Shown here piece by piece: positions 15,462 through 23,404 of a DNA stretch of 64,000 nucleotides; the stretch's first letter is position 1, and each line of letters opens with the position of its first letter. The stretch lies in NCBI RefSeq assembly GCF_900099975.1, contig NZ_FNEI01000007.1:62001-126000 (forward strand), written 5' to 3'. A program made the position numbers and the translations under genes. The notes beneath the pieces are model-generated. The model was not told where the DNA came from. It ran no database searches and worked only from the letters and a program-made list of their open reading frames with translations. The stretch comes from Arthrobacter cupressi (GTDB taxonomy: Bacteria > Actinomycetota > Actinomycetes > Actinomycetales > Micrococcaceae).

Positions 15462-16402
15462 TTGACGCTCCCTGCGGTGAGTCCGGACTTCCAGAAGCGC
15501 TGCAGCAGGATGAAGGCGACGAGCAGCGGGATCACCGAGAGCAGGGACCCGGTGATGACCATGGGGGTGAATTCGGGCTGCGGGACGGAGTAGCCCTGCC
15601 AGATGGAGATGCCCACGCTGACCGGCAGCAGTTGCTGGTCCTGGAGCATCACCAGGGGGAGCATGAAGTTGTTCCATACGCCAACGAACTGGAATAGGGC
15701 GATGGTAATGAAGCCGGGCATCATCATGGGCAGGCCCAGGGAAAAGAAGGAACGGACGGGTCCGGCACCGTCCACGCGGGCCGCTTCCAGCGTTTCATCC
15801 GGCACGTAGGAGGAGCTGTAGACCCGTGCCAGGTAGACGCCGAAGGGGTTGCAGAGCACCGGGATGAGGATGGCCCAGACGGTGTTGGTGATGCCGAAGA
15901 CCGAGGCCAGCAGGTACATGGGCAGGACGGTGGCGGTGTTGGGGATGAGCACACCGAGCAGGACGAAGCCGAACCACGTTTTTTTGCCGCGGAACTGGAA
16001 CTTGTCGAAGGCGTAGCCGGCCATGACCGAGATGAGTCCGCCGAGCACGGCCCCGAACGCCGCGTACAGCACGGAGTTGCCCATCCAGCGGAAGAAGATC
16101 CCGCCGTCCTGGCCGATCACCGCGGAAATGTTCTCGAAGAGGGCAAAACGCCCCAGCGAGTAGGCGCTGGTGCCGTAGAGATCGGCGGTGTCCTTGGTGG
16201 CGGCGAAGAAGAGCCACAGCACCGGAAGGACCATGTAGGCGCAGCCCAGGATGAGGAGGCCGTTGACGGTGAAGGCGCTGGCAAAGCCGCCCTCGCGGGA
16301 CATGCGGTTGCGGCCCGGGCGCCTGCCGCCGTCGGGGTCCTTGCGCTGCCGTACGACGCCGGGAACGTGGCGGGGCGGGATGCTGACGGTTTCGGTGCTC
16401 AT
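15458..16402 (-). CDS. carbohydrate ABC transporter permease (MalG type)
   Basis: A 314-residue membrane protein with about six helices. The EAA loop that contacts the ATPase is visible as ETLEAARVDGAGPVRSFFSLGLPMMMP. It starts MSTETVSIPPRHVPG, with a long charged cytoplasmic N-terminus. The ATG overlaps the stop of the partner permease by four bases. It pairs with the other permease and the binding protein to import a sugar. The ATPase subunit is not in the window; in actinobacteria a shared MsiK-type ATPase usually serves such systems. Confidence 0.93.
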   Translation of the reverse strand: MSTETVSIPPRHVPGVVRQRKDPDGGRRPGRNRMSREGGFASAFTVNGLLILGCAYMVLPVLWLFFAATKDTADLYGTSAYSLGRFALFENISAVIGQDGGIFFRWMGNSVLYAAFGAVLGGLISVMAGYAFDKFQFRGKKTWFGFVLLGVLIPNTATVLPMYLLASVFGITNTVWAILIPVLCNPFGVYLARVYSSSYVPDETLEAARVDGAGPVRSFFSLGLPMMMPGFITIALFQFVGVWNNFMLPLVMLQDQQLLPVSVGISIWQGYSVPQPEFTPMVITGSLLSVIPLLVAFILLQRFWKSGLTAGSVK

Positions 16403-17304
16403 GACTTGTTCATCCTGGAACTGAGGCGGGTGACGGCCAGGGACAGCCCGGCGGCCAGGAGGGCGATGACGATGGACGCGGCGGCGGCCTGGTTCAGGTT
16501 GTGCCGGTTGAAGGCGGCGTCGTAGGCCCAGAGGTTGGGCACCCAGGTGGAGGTGACCGAGGCGGTGGCTTTGGCGATGATGGAGGGCTCCGTGAACAGC
16601 TGCAGGGTGCCGATGATGGTGAAGAGCATGATGACGCTCAGGGCGGGCAGGATGAGCGGGAATTTGATGCTCAGGGCTGTCCGGATTTCGCCGGCGCCGT
16701 CCACGCGGGCGGCTTCGAGGATTTCGCGGGGCACGGCCTGCAGCGCGGTGAAGAGGATGATGACGTTGTAGCCGGTCCATTCCCAGACGGCGATGTTCAC
16801 GACCGAGGGCAGGACGAGGTGGGCGTCGAGGAAGTTGAGTTGGATGCCGCCGCTTTGGAGCGCCTGGACCAGGGGGCTGACGCCGGGGGTGTAGAGGTAG
16901 GCCCAGATGAGGGCGGCGATCACGCCCGGGACGGCGTGGGGCAGGAAGACGAGCAACTGGAAGAGTTTCCGTGCCCGCGCCGCTGTGGCGTCCAGCAGCA
17001 GGGCGAAGACGACGGCGCCGCCCACCATGGAGGGAATGTAGATCAGGCAGTACAGAGCCAGGCGCCCGAGGCCGCCGGTGAAGGTTTCGGACTGGAAAAC
17101 CTGGAGGTAGTTCTCCAGCCCGACGAAGGAAGTCTTGGCTTCACCGAAGCCAAGACCGGATTTCTGCTGCGCGTAGAAGCTCAGCACCAGCGAGTACACC
17201 ACGGGGGCGATTATGGCCAGGGCGAACACTGCGAAGAAGGGTGTGAGGAACAAGGCGGCGGTGCGGCCGCCGGTGCCGGACATGGTGCTTGTCTTTCTGG
17301 CCAT
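16399..17304 (-). CDS. carbohydrate ABC transporter permease (MalF type)
   Basis: A 301-residue membrane protein of the sugar importer. Six helices are predictable, beginning AALFLTPFFAVFALAIIAPVVYS. The EAA loop reads REILEAARVDGAGEIRTALSIKFPLI. The start at 17304 has GGAG eight bases upstream. The gene lies between the binding protein gene (72 bases upstream) and the MalG-type permease (four-base overlap). Confidence 0.93.
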   Translation of the reverse strand: MARKTSTMSGTGGRTAALFLTPFFAVFALAIIAPVVYSLVLSFYAQQKSGLGFGEAKTSFVGLENYLQVFQSETFTGGLGRLALYCLIYIPSMVGGAVVFALLLDATAARARKLFQLLVFLPHAVPGVIAALIWAYLYTPGVSPLVQALQSGGIQLNFLDAHLVLPSVVNIAVWEWTGYNVIILFTALQAVPREILEAARVDGAGEIRTALSIKFPLILPALSVIMLFTIIGTLQLFTEPSIIAKATASVTSTWVPNLWAYDAAFNRHNLNQAAAASIVIALLAAGLSLAVTRLSSRMNKS

Positions 17305-17375
17305 GGGTATCTCCTGAGGGGTGGCGGCGCCGCGGAACGTGTCCCGCGGCGCCGCCGGGTGCTGTTGCAGGACGG

Positions 17376-18701
17376 CTATTCCTTGACGGACAGGCCGTTT
17401 TGCGTGAGTCCGGACAGGGTGGCTTCCGCGGAGCTGTCCAGTGCGGCGTCGATTTTTCCGCCGGTGGTCAGGGCCCCGAAGGAGTCCTTCAAGGCGGTGT
17501 TGGTGACGTCCCAGTTTGGGCCCCACTGCCAGCCGGGAAGGATGGTGGCGTAGGCCTTGTCGAAGACGGCGTAGATGTCGTTGCCGAAGTAGCCGGCGTC
17601 GAAGGCCTTCTGGGCTTCCTTGGTGAGGCCGGGGTAGGCGAGGTAGGCGGAACCGGTGTTGCCGCGGGCGGCGATGGCCTCGGGGCTCGTGGCAAGGAAT
17701 TCGATAAACTTCGCGGCGGCCGCGGGGTTCTTGCTGCTCTTGGTGACGTTGAAGCTGGAGCCGCCGTAGAACGCGCCGGCCGGGGTGCCCCAGTTGGGGG
17801 CCTCGGCGGCGATCCACTTGCCCTTCTGGCCGCTGGCTTCGGTGCGCTTCTGGATGCCGGTGGCGCTCCAGTTGGCGCCGAGCACGCCCGCCAGGGTGCC
17901 GTTGGCGAGATCGGCGCTCCATTCATCGCTGAAGGCCTGTTCCACCTTGACGATCTTCTGGTCGATCATGCGCTGCCAGAAGTCGGAGACCTTCTTCGTG
18001 GCCTCGTCCCGCAGGCCCAGCTTCCAGCTGTCGCCCTCGGTGCCGAACCATTTGGCGCCGCCCTGCCATGCCAGCGCGGCCATCAGCGTGGGTTCGTTCG
18101 GATAGAAACTGGCCAGGTAGGACTTCGGTGCCACGGCCTTGAGTTTTCTGCCGGCGGTCTCGAATTCGGTCCAGGTCTTGGGGACCCCGACGCCGGCCCT
18201 GTCCAGCAGGTCCTTGCGATACCACATGACCATCGGGGCGGCGTCGTAGGGCAGTCCGTAGCTCTTGCCGTCGAACTGGACCAGGCCCCGGATCTGCTCA
18301 TTGAGCTTGTCCACGGTGTTTGCCTTGTCGATGAACCCGTCCAGCGGCAGGACCTGCCCGTTACTGACGAACTGGGGCAGTTGCGCATATTCGATGGTGG
18401 AGACGTCCGGGCCGTTGCCCGCTGTGATGGCGGTGGAGAGCTTGGCGTAGCCGCCGTTGCCGCCGTTGGGGATGGTTTCGAACGTGACCTTGATCTTGTC
18501 CTGGCTGGCGTTGAACTTTTCGGCGACCTTGTCCATCCCGGCCAGGGAGGACCAGAAGGTGATTTCACCGCTGGCGTCGCCGGCGGGTGCGGGCGGGGTC
18601 GCGGCGGGTCCGGTGCCGCAGCCGGTCAGCAGCACCGCGCTGCTGAGGAGGCCGGCCGCGCCTGCCAGGAACCGGCGGCGGAGGAGGGGGTGTCGCTTCA
18701 T
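17376..18701 (-). CDS. extracellular solute-binding lipoprotein, family 1 (sugar)
   Basis: A 441-residue binding protein. The signal peptide holds RRRFLAGAAGLLSS and the lipobox LTGC with the acylated cysteine at about residue 28. The mature part starts with EITFWSSLAGMDKVAEKFN, the family 1 pattern, and captures a sugar or oligosaccharide outside the cell for the two permeases. GGGAG precedes the ATG at 18701. It is the first gene of the importer operon, and the region upstream carries repeated AAGTGAAC half-sites, read by the regulator encoded at 18812. Confidence 0.93.
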   Translation of the reverse strand: MKRHPLLRRRFLAGAAGLLSSAVLLTGCGTGPAATPPAPAGDASGEITFWSSLAGMDKVAEKFNASQDKIKVTFETIPNGGNGGYAKLSTAITAGNGPDVSTIEYAQLPQFVSNGQVLPLDGFIDKANTVDKLNEQIRGLVQFDGKSYGLPYDAAPMVMWYRKDLLDRAGVGVPKTWTEFETAGRKLKAVAPKSYLASFYPNEPTLMAALAWQGGAKWFGTEGDSWKLGLRDEATKKVSDFWQRMIDQKIVKVEQAFSDEWSADLANGTLAGVLGANWSATGIQKRTEASGQKGKWIAAEAPNWGTPAGAFYGGSSFNVTKSSKNPAAAAKFIEFLATSPEAIAARGNTGSAYLAYPGLTKEAQKAFDAGYFGNDIYAVFDKAYATILPGWQWGPNWDVTNTALKDSFGALTTGGKIDAALDSSAEATLSGLTQNGLSVKE

Positions 18702-18755
18702 TGTGTTCTCCCTTGAAGTCATGATGCGGAGGAATGCACACCATGAAATCCACAA

Positions 18756-18791
18756 AAGTGAACAGACTCAACGAAATGAACACAAGTGAAC
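18756..18791. promoter_or_regulatory. repeated AAGTGAAC half-sites upstream of the sugar importer
   Basis: AAGTGAAC lies at 18756-18763 and 18784-18791, with a variant AATGAAC at 18775-18781, all in one orientation. The reverse-strand form GTTCACTT recurs at 19930-19937 upstream of the regulator gene. DeoR-type HTH proteins usually bind arrays of short direct repeats, which fits the DeoR-like regulator next door. Confidence 0.6.
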
Positions 18792-18811
18792 GCCGCCCGT
18801 CCCGGCGATGG

Positions 18812-19906
18812 TCAGACCCGGCTGGACTCCCGCACCACGAGCGCGGGCGAGAGGCTGACCCGTTGCAGCGCGCCCGTCCCGCCGCGGCGCCCGCCGATCC
18901 TGTTCAGGCACATCACCAGCGCCTGGTAGCCGACATCGAACTTCGGCGGTGCCACGGCACTGAGCGGGACGGCACCCAGGGCGGCGATTTCGTCGTCGTA
19001 CGCCACGATCGCGAAGTCCTCCGGCACCCTGATCCGGCGCTCCTGGCAGGCGTTGGTGAACTGCAGGGCATCTTCATCCGTGTGGATGATCGCAGCGGTC
19101 ACGCCCTCGGCGGCGTAGCGGTCCAGCAGCGACTCCACCACTGCGCGGTGCCCGGCAGGATCAGTCCGTGGCCGGGCCAGCGGATGCACCAGGGATTCAT
19201 CGTGCGGCATGCCCGCGCGGCGAAGTGCAAGGTGGTAGCCCTCCACCACCGGGGCCGCGGTGGGGCTGCCTTCACGGATGCAGAGCGCCACCTTCCGGTG
19301 CCCGAGCGACAGCAGGTGGTTCACGGCAATCTCCGCCCCTCGGACGTGGTCGCTGCGCACGGACTCAAGCTCGCCGTCGTCGAGTGCGTCCTCGATGGAC
19401 CGCTCGACCACCACCACCGGTACCCCGGCGCCGGCCAGCAGCGCGAGGGTGTCCGTGCCGCCCAGCGCGGCTTCGCTGGGGGTGACGAGGATGCCGTCGA
19501 CGCCGTTGTCCAGCAGGCGGCGCAGCTGGCGCTGTTCTTCCTGCACCGAGTAGTTGGAGACGCCGAGCACCAGCCTGACGCCTGCCTCCTGCGCGGCCGC
19601 TTCGGCGCCGCGGATCACCCCGGGGAAGTAGTAGGACGCAGACGGGACCACCATGCCGATGGTCGCCAGGGGGAGGCGGCGGGGACCGGACGCCTTGCTG
19701 TTGCGCTGGGGCCCCGGCGCGCTGGAGGGAGCGGCGACCGCGCCGCCGTGCACGCGGACCAGCAGGCCCTGATCGGCAAGCACTGCCAGGTCGCGGCGGA
19801 CTGTCATCCCGGAAATCCCGGCCTTGGCCGCGAACGCGGCGGCGTTGAGGGAACCGCGCATGGCCAGTTCGCGCAGGATGAGCTCTTTTCGGTCCTCGGG
19901 GAGCAT
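18812..19906 (-). CDS. hybrid regulator: DeoR-type HTH fused to LacI-type sugar sensor
   Basis: A 364-residue transcription regulator. Residues 1-60 (ELILRELAMRGSLNAAAFAAKAGISGMTVRRDLAVLADQGLLVRVHGG) are a DeoR-type winged helix rather than the LacI headpiece. From about residue 80 the protein is a periplasmic-binding fold of the LacI/GalR type (IGMVVPSASYYFPGVIRGAEAAAQEAG, VAYDDEIAALGAVPLSAV). It should bind a sugar effector and control the ABC importer and the DUF2264 gene. GTTCACTT repeats upstream of this gene and upstream of the binding protein support shared control. Confidence 0.87.
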   Translation of the reverse strand: MLPEDRKELILRELAMRGSLNAAAFAAKAGISGMTVRRDLAVLADQGLLVRVHGGAVAAPSSAPGPQRNSKASGPRRLPLATIGMVVPSASYYFPGVIRGAEAAAQEAGVRLVLGVSNYSVQEEQRQLRRLLDNGVDGILVTPSEAALGGTDTLALLAGAGVPVVVVERSIEDALDDGELESVRSDHVRGAEIAVNHLLSLGHRKVALCIREGSPTAAPVVEGYHLALRRAGMPHDESLVHPLARPRTDPAGHRAVVESLLDRYAAEGVTAAIIHTDEDALQFTNACQERRIRVPEDFAIVAYDDEIAALGAVPLSAVAPPKFDVGYQALVMCLNRIGGRRGGTGALQRVSLSPALVVRESSRV

Positions 19907-19919
19907 GGGTCCGTCCTGT

Positions 19920-19937
19920 GTTCAGTATTGTTCACTT
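19920..19937. promoter_or_regulatory. GTTCA / GTTCACTT repeats between regulator and DUF2264 gene
   Basis: GTTCA at 19920-19924 and GTTCACTT at 19930-19937 are ten bases apart, one helical turn. They lie in the 73-base space between the divergent regulator and DUF2264 genes. They match the reverse complement of the AAGTGAAC repeats at 18756-18791. Confidence 0.55.
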
Positions 19938-19979
19938 CAGTCATGATGAACTAGACCGGACATATGGTGTCGAGTCAAG

Positions 19980-21938
19980 ATGACTGCACACGACCCGCCC
20001 CAGCACCGCTCCTTCGCCATGCCGGAACCGGACTTCGCGCTCAGCCCGATCACCGGCTGGACCCGGGCGCACTGGCTCGCCTTCGCCGACCAGCAGCTCC
20101 TCGCTGCCCGCCGCCATTTCACTCCGGGCAGGGCACTCATCCGGCTGCCTGGCCGGCCGTCCTGGTCGGGAGAATTGTCCGACGGGCTGGAAGGCTTCGC
20201 CCGGACCTTCATGCTCGCCGCCTTCCGGGTGGCCGGCGAACAGGGCGACGATCCGCACGGTCACCTTGTCTTCTACCGGGCCGGGTTGTTGGAGGGGACA
20301 CGGCCGGATAGCGGTGAGTCCTGGCCGCCGATCGTTGACCGGAGCCAGCCGATCGTGGAGGCGGCCTCCGTGGCGCTGGGTCTCCAGCTGACCAAGCCGT
20401 GGCTGTGGGACACACTCACGGAAGGGGAACAGCGGCAGGTGGCTGCATGGCTCCAGGGCTCGTCAAGGAGCGAGGCGTGGGACAACAACTGGGTGCTCTT
20501 CCAGGTGCTGGTCGCCGAGTTCCTGGCAGGCGCGGGCTTCGAACACAACGCGGCGCAGATCAAGCACGGGCTGTCCCGACTGGAGGACTGGTACGAAGGC
20601 GGCGGCTGGTACCGCGACGGCGACAACCACGGCACCGGCGACTTCTTTGACTACTACTGCGGCTGGGCCCTGCATTTGTACCCGGTGCTCTGGGCGGGCG
20701 TCGCTTCCGGCCGGGATCCGGAAGCCGAAGCGCTGGGGGAACGGTATGCCGGGAGACTGGCCGAGTTCCTGGCGGACCACGCGCTGTTCTTCGGCGGGCA
20801 CGGGTCCCCTGTGTTCCAGGGGCGTTCGCTGATTTACCGCCATGCCGCCGTCGCGCCGCTGTTCCTGGGGTTCCTCGGAGCGTCATCCGGAAGCGGCCCG
20901 CTGACGCCCGGCCAAACCCGGCGGATCGCCAGCGGTGCGGCGAAGTTCTTCCGGGAGGGCGGCTCCTACCCGGACGGCCTGCCCACTCTCGGCTGGCGGG
21001 ATGCCTTCGAGCCCATGGTGCAGTCCTACTCCGGTCCGGCTTCGCCCTTTTGGACGTCCAAGGCGTTCGTGGGCCTGCTGCTGCCGGCCACGCATCCGGT
21101 GTGGACCGCCGTCGAGGAGCCCGCCCCCGTGGAGGCCGCCGACCACCTCCGGCACGCCGCCGCGCCGAACTACCTGCTGCACAGCACCGCGTCGGACGGA
21201 ATAGCACGCGTCCTCAACCACGGCAGCGACAAGTACTACGCCCCCGGCCCCGACGACCCGCATTACCGCCGGCTCGCCTACTCCAGCCACACGGCTCCGA
21301 TGTTCAGCGGTGATCCCGTGGACAACCACTTCGCTGTGCTGAATTCCTTGGGAGTGTCCAGCCGCCGCTCCCGCATCCTCCGGCTCGAGGCCGGGCCGCT
21401 ACAGGCGGCGAGCTGGCACCGGCCGGTGTGGTCCGACGTCGAGGACCAGGCGGAATCACCGTGGCGCGTGGCGAGCGGGACCACCGCGCGCGGCGGGTAT
21501 GAACTCCGCGTGCACCTTGTGGAGCGCGACGGCACTGCCCCGGCCGGCACGGCCCGCGAGGGCGGCTACGCGCTGGCCGGCTCTGTTCCGCCGGTTGCCT
21601 CTGTTCCTTCGCTGGCCGCTGGCGCGGTCCTTAGCGCCGACCTGCTCCATGCCGCGATCTGGCCCGTGCACGGCTACTCCGGTGTGGACACCTTCACGGC
21701 GGAGGGCGCCTCGCCACTGGGCCAGCATGCGGCATGCGGTGTGCTGGAAGGTGCCGTGAACGGGAACCGCAGCGTGTTCGCCTCGCTCGTGTACCTCGGC
21801 GGAACCGTCCCCGAATTGCGGCCCGGCCGCCTCGAGCTGAACGACGACGGCGCGCGGCTCTCGGCGTCGCTGGTCCTGGCGGGCCCGGACGGCGGAGTTG
21901 CGGACACGCTTGAGCTGGAGTTCAGCACGCCCGCCTGA
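19980..21938 (+). CDS. DUF2264-domain protein (GH154-like glycan hydrolase)
   Basis: A 652-residue protein. The N-terminal part (residues about 15-370) carries the DUF2264 features FARTFMLAAFRVAGEQ, WDNNWVLFQVLVAEFLAGAG, GGGWYRDGDNHGTGDFFDYYCGWALHLYPVLWA and FQGRSLIYRHAAVAPLF, an alpha/alpha-toroid like those of unsaturated-glucuronyl and related hydrolases. Some DUF2264 proteins have been placed in glycoside hydrolase family GH154. The C-terminal part looks like a beta-sandwich. No signal peptide is seen, so it would act in the cytoplasm on imported oligosaccharide. It is divergent from the DeoR/LacI regulator. Exact bond cleaved is unknown. Confidence 0.8.
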   Translation: MTAHDPPQHRSFAMPEPDFALSPITGWTRAHWLAFADQQLLAARRHFTPGRALIRLPGRPSWSGELSDGLEGFARTFMLAAFRVAGEQGDDPHGHLVFYRAGLLEGTRPDSGESWPPIVDRSQPIVEAASVALGLQLTKPWLWDTLTEGEQRQVAAWLQGSSRSEAWDNNWVLFQVLVAEFLAGAGFEHNAAQIKHGLSRLEDWYEGGGWYRDGDNHGTGDFFDYYCGWALHLYPVLWAGVASGRDPEAEALGERYAGRLAEFLADHALFFGGHGSPVFQGRSLIYRHAAVAPLFLGFLGASSGSGPLTPGQTRRIASGAAKFFREGGSYPDGLPTLGWRDAFEPMVQSYSGPASPFWTSKAFVGLLLPATHPVWTAVEEPAPVEAADHLRHAAAPNYLLHSTASDGIARVLNHGSDKYYAPGPDDPHYRRLAYSSHTAPMFSGDPVDNHFAVLNSLGVSSRRSRILRLEAGPLQAASWHRPVWSDVEDQAESPWRVASGTTARGGYELRVHLVERDGTAPAGTAREGGYALAGSVPPVASVPSLAAGAVLSADLLHAAIWPVHGYSGVDTFTAEGASPLGQHAACGVLEGAVNGNRSVFASLVYLGGTVPELRPGRLELNDDGARLSASLVLAGPDGGVADTLELEFSTPA

Positions 21939-22042
21939 CGCTCCTTCCCACTTGCCCGGCAATCCACGGCCGGGGAACCAAAGAGTTCCGCGGATTTCCG
22001 GGCCTCGGGAGGGGTGCCTTCCAAAGCAAGCGGGAAGGAACG
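21939..22042. repeat. 104-bp palindromic element, type A copy 2
   Basis: Left arm CGCTCCTTCCCACTTGC (21939-21955) and right arm GCAAGCGGGAAGGAACG (22026-22042) pair at 15 of 17 positions. The loop holds CCGCGGATTTCCGGGCC. It starts at the first base after the stop codon of the DUF2264 gene. Length and right-arm sequence match the copy at 377-480, including the CGGGAAGGAACGTCGCG end. Confidence 0.75.
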
Positions 22043-22153
22043 TCGCGAGCGCCCCGGTCACAATCCGCTGCCAGCCACGTTGATGTGAGCGGGGCGGGCA
22101 GCGCGGCTTACTCTGCTCGGTGATACACCCCAACGCACCCTGAAGAGCCACCA

Positions 22154-23404
22154 ATGACGCTTGACTCTGCCTTTTCCCGTGCGGGCCTCTCCGGCCCCGC
22201 CCGGTCCCCTGGCACCGCACCCCGCCGGGAGCGCGGGTTCGCGGGAACCGCAGCCGGGGCCCTGGGGGTTGCCGCGGTGTTCGGCGGATTCGCGCTGGCG
22301 TTGGAATTCCTCGCCGGACATTCGCCGCGCCTCGGTCCGGTCTCCGAAGGCTGGGCCGCCGCCGTCCCGCACGATGCGTTCGCCGCACTCCGCTGGTTCC
22401 TGGGCGACATGAGCGAACCGCAGTTCTACAAGTCCGAGCTCGCCTCGCTCGGTCTGCTCGCCGGAGCCGGACTCGCCTGGTGGGCCGGCCGCCGTCGGAA
22501 GCGCTGGGCGGGAGCGCCCCTCGTATACGGGACCGGCTTGTGGCCCTGGCTCCTTGCATCCACGGCGCTGGGTCTGCTGCTGTCCAACCTCGCCTTCGGC
22601 CGGATGCTCGACGCCGGGTGGCAGCCGACGTTCGTGCCGTTCGTGTCCGTGGCCCCCGCCGTGGTGTTGGTGTACGGACCCGGCTGGAAAACGTGCCTGA
22701 GCGGCGCCGTGTTGGGGGCGCTGACGACGACGCCGCTGGCCTTGCTGCTGATTTCCACGGTCTCTGCGCCCCTGGGCCTGCCCGCCGTGGTGGCCTGCGT
22801 CGTCGCCATGGCGCTCGCCATGGTCCTGACGTTCGCGATCGCGCGGAAGCTACCTTGGCTGGTCCTCCCGGCTGAGCCGTTCCAGGAGGAGCTCACGGAA
22901 GTCCGGCAGCCGCCGTCGTCGGTTCCGAGCGTCAGGTGCGACGCCCGCTGGGCCGCCCGCCGGGTCCTGCAGGACTTCAGTGAGGCGCCCTTCTTCGCCA
23001 ACGAACTCGCCAGCCTGGGCCTGCTTCTGGGCGTCGCTGCGGCGTTCGTCCTCAACCCCGCCCTGCCTGCCTACGGTTCGGAGCTGTTGCCGCAGATCCT
23101 GTTCGCGCAGGCGTTGAGCTCGGCCATCGGCGTGGTTCTCTGGCGGGCCTGGTACCGCGACGGCGGCTGGGCGGCGACGTACGCGTCCGTGGTCTCCGTG
23201 GCGCCGGTCGCGGTACTCACGACCGAAGGTTCCTGGACGGGGATCGTGGGCGGGGCCGTGCTGGGGGCGGTCCTCGCGCCGCCCGTGGCCCGGGCCGTAG
23301 CCGCCCGGCTGCCCAAGGATTTTCACCCATCCATCGGCAACACCGTGGCCATGGCGGTGGCGACTGCGGTCAGCCTGCCGGTTCTCGGACTGCTTCCGGG
23401 ATAG
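22154..23404 (+). CDS. integral membrane protein with internally duplicated unit
   Basis: A 416-residue protein with about ten hydrophobic segments and no family that I recognise. It contains two related halves: FYKSELASLGLLAGAG near residue 92 and FFANELASLGLLLGVA near residue 280, each followed by a helix set ending in FVSVAPAVVLVYGPGWKTCLSGAVLGAL or VSVAPVAVLTTEGSWTGIVGGAVLGAV. This indicates an internal gene duplication. Its 3' end overlaps the convergent transporter gene at 23370 by 35 bases. Function unknown; a transporter or channel is plausible from the fold. Confidence 0.75.
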   Translation: MTLDSAFSRAGLSGPARSPGTAPRRERGFAGTAAGALGVAAVFGGFALALEFLAGHSPRLGPVSEGWAAAVPHDAFAALRWFLGDMSEPQFYKSELASLGLLAGAGLAWWAGRRRKRWAGAPLVYGTGLWPWLLASTALGLLLSNLAFGRMLDAGWQPTFVPFVSVAPAVVLVYGPGWKTCLSGAVLGALTTTPLALLLISTVSAPLGLPAVVACVVAMALAMVLTFAIARKLPWLVLPAEPFQEELTEVRQPPSSVPSVRCDARWAARRVLQDFSEAPFFANELASLGLLLGVAAAFVLNPALPAYGSELLPQILFAQALSSAIGVVLWRAWYRDGGWAATYASVVSVAPVAVLTTEGSWTGIVGGAVLGAVLAPPVARAVAARLPKDFHPSIGNTVAMAVATAVSLPVLGLLPG

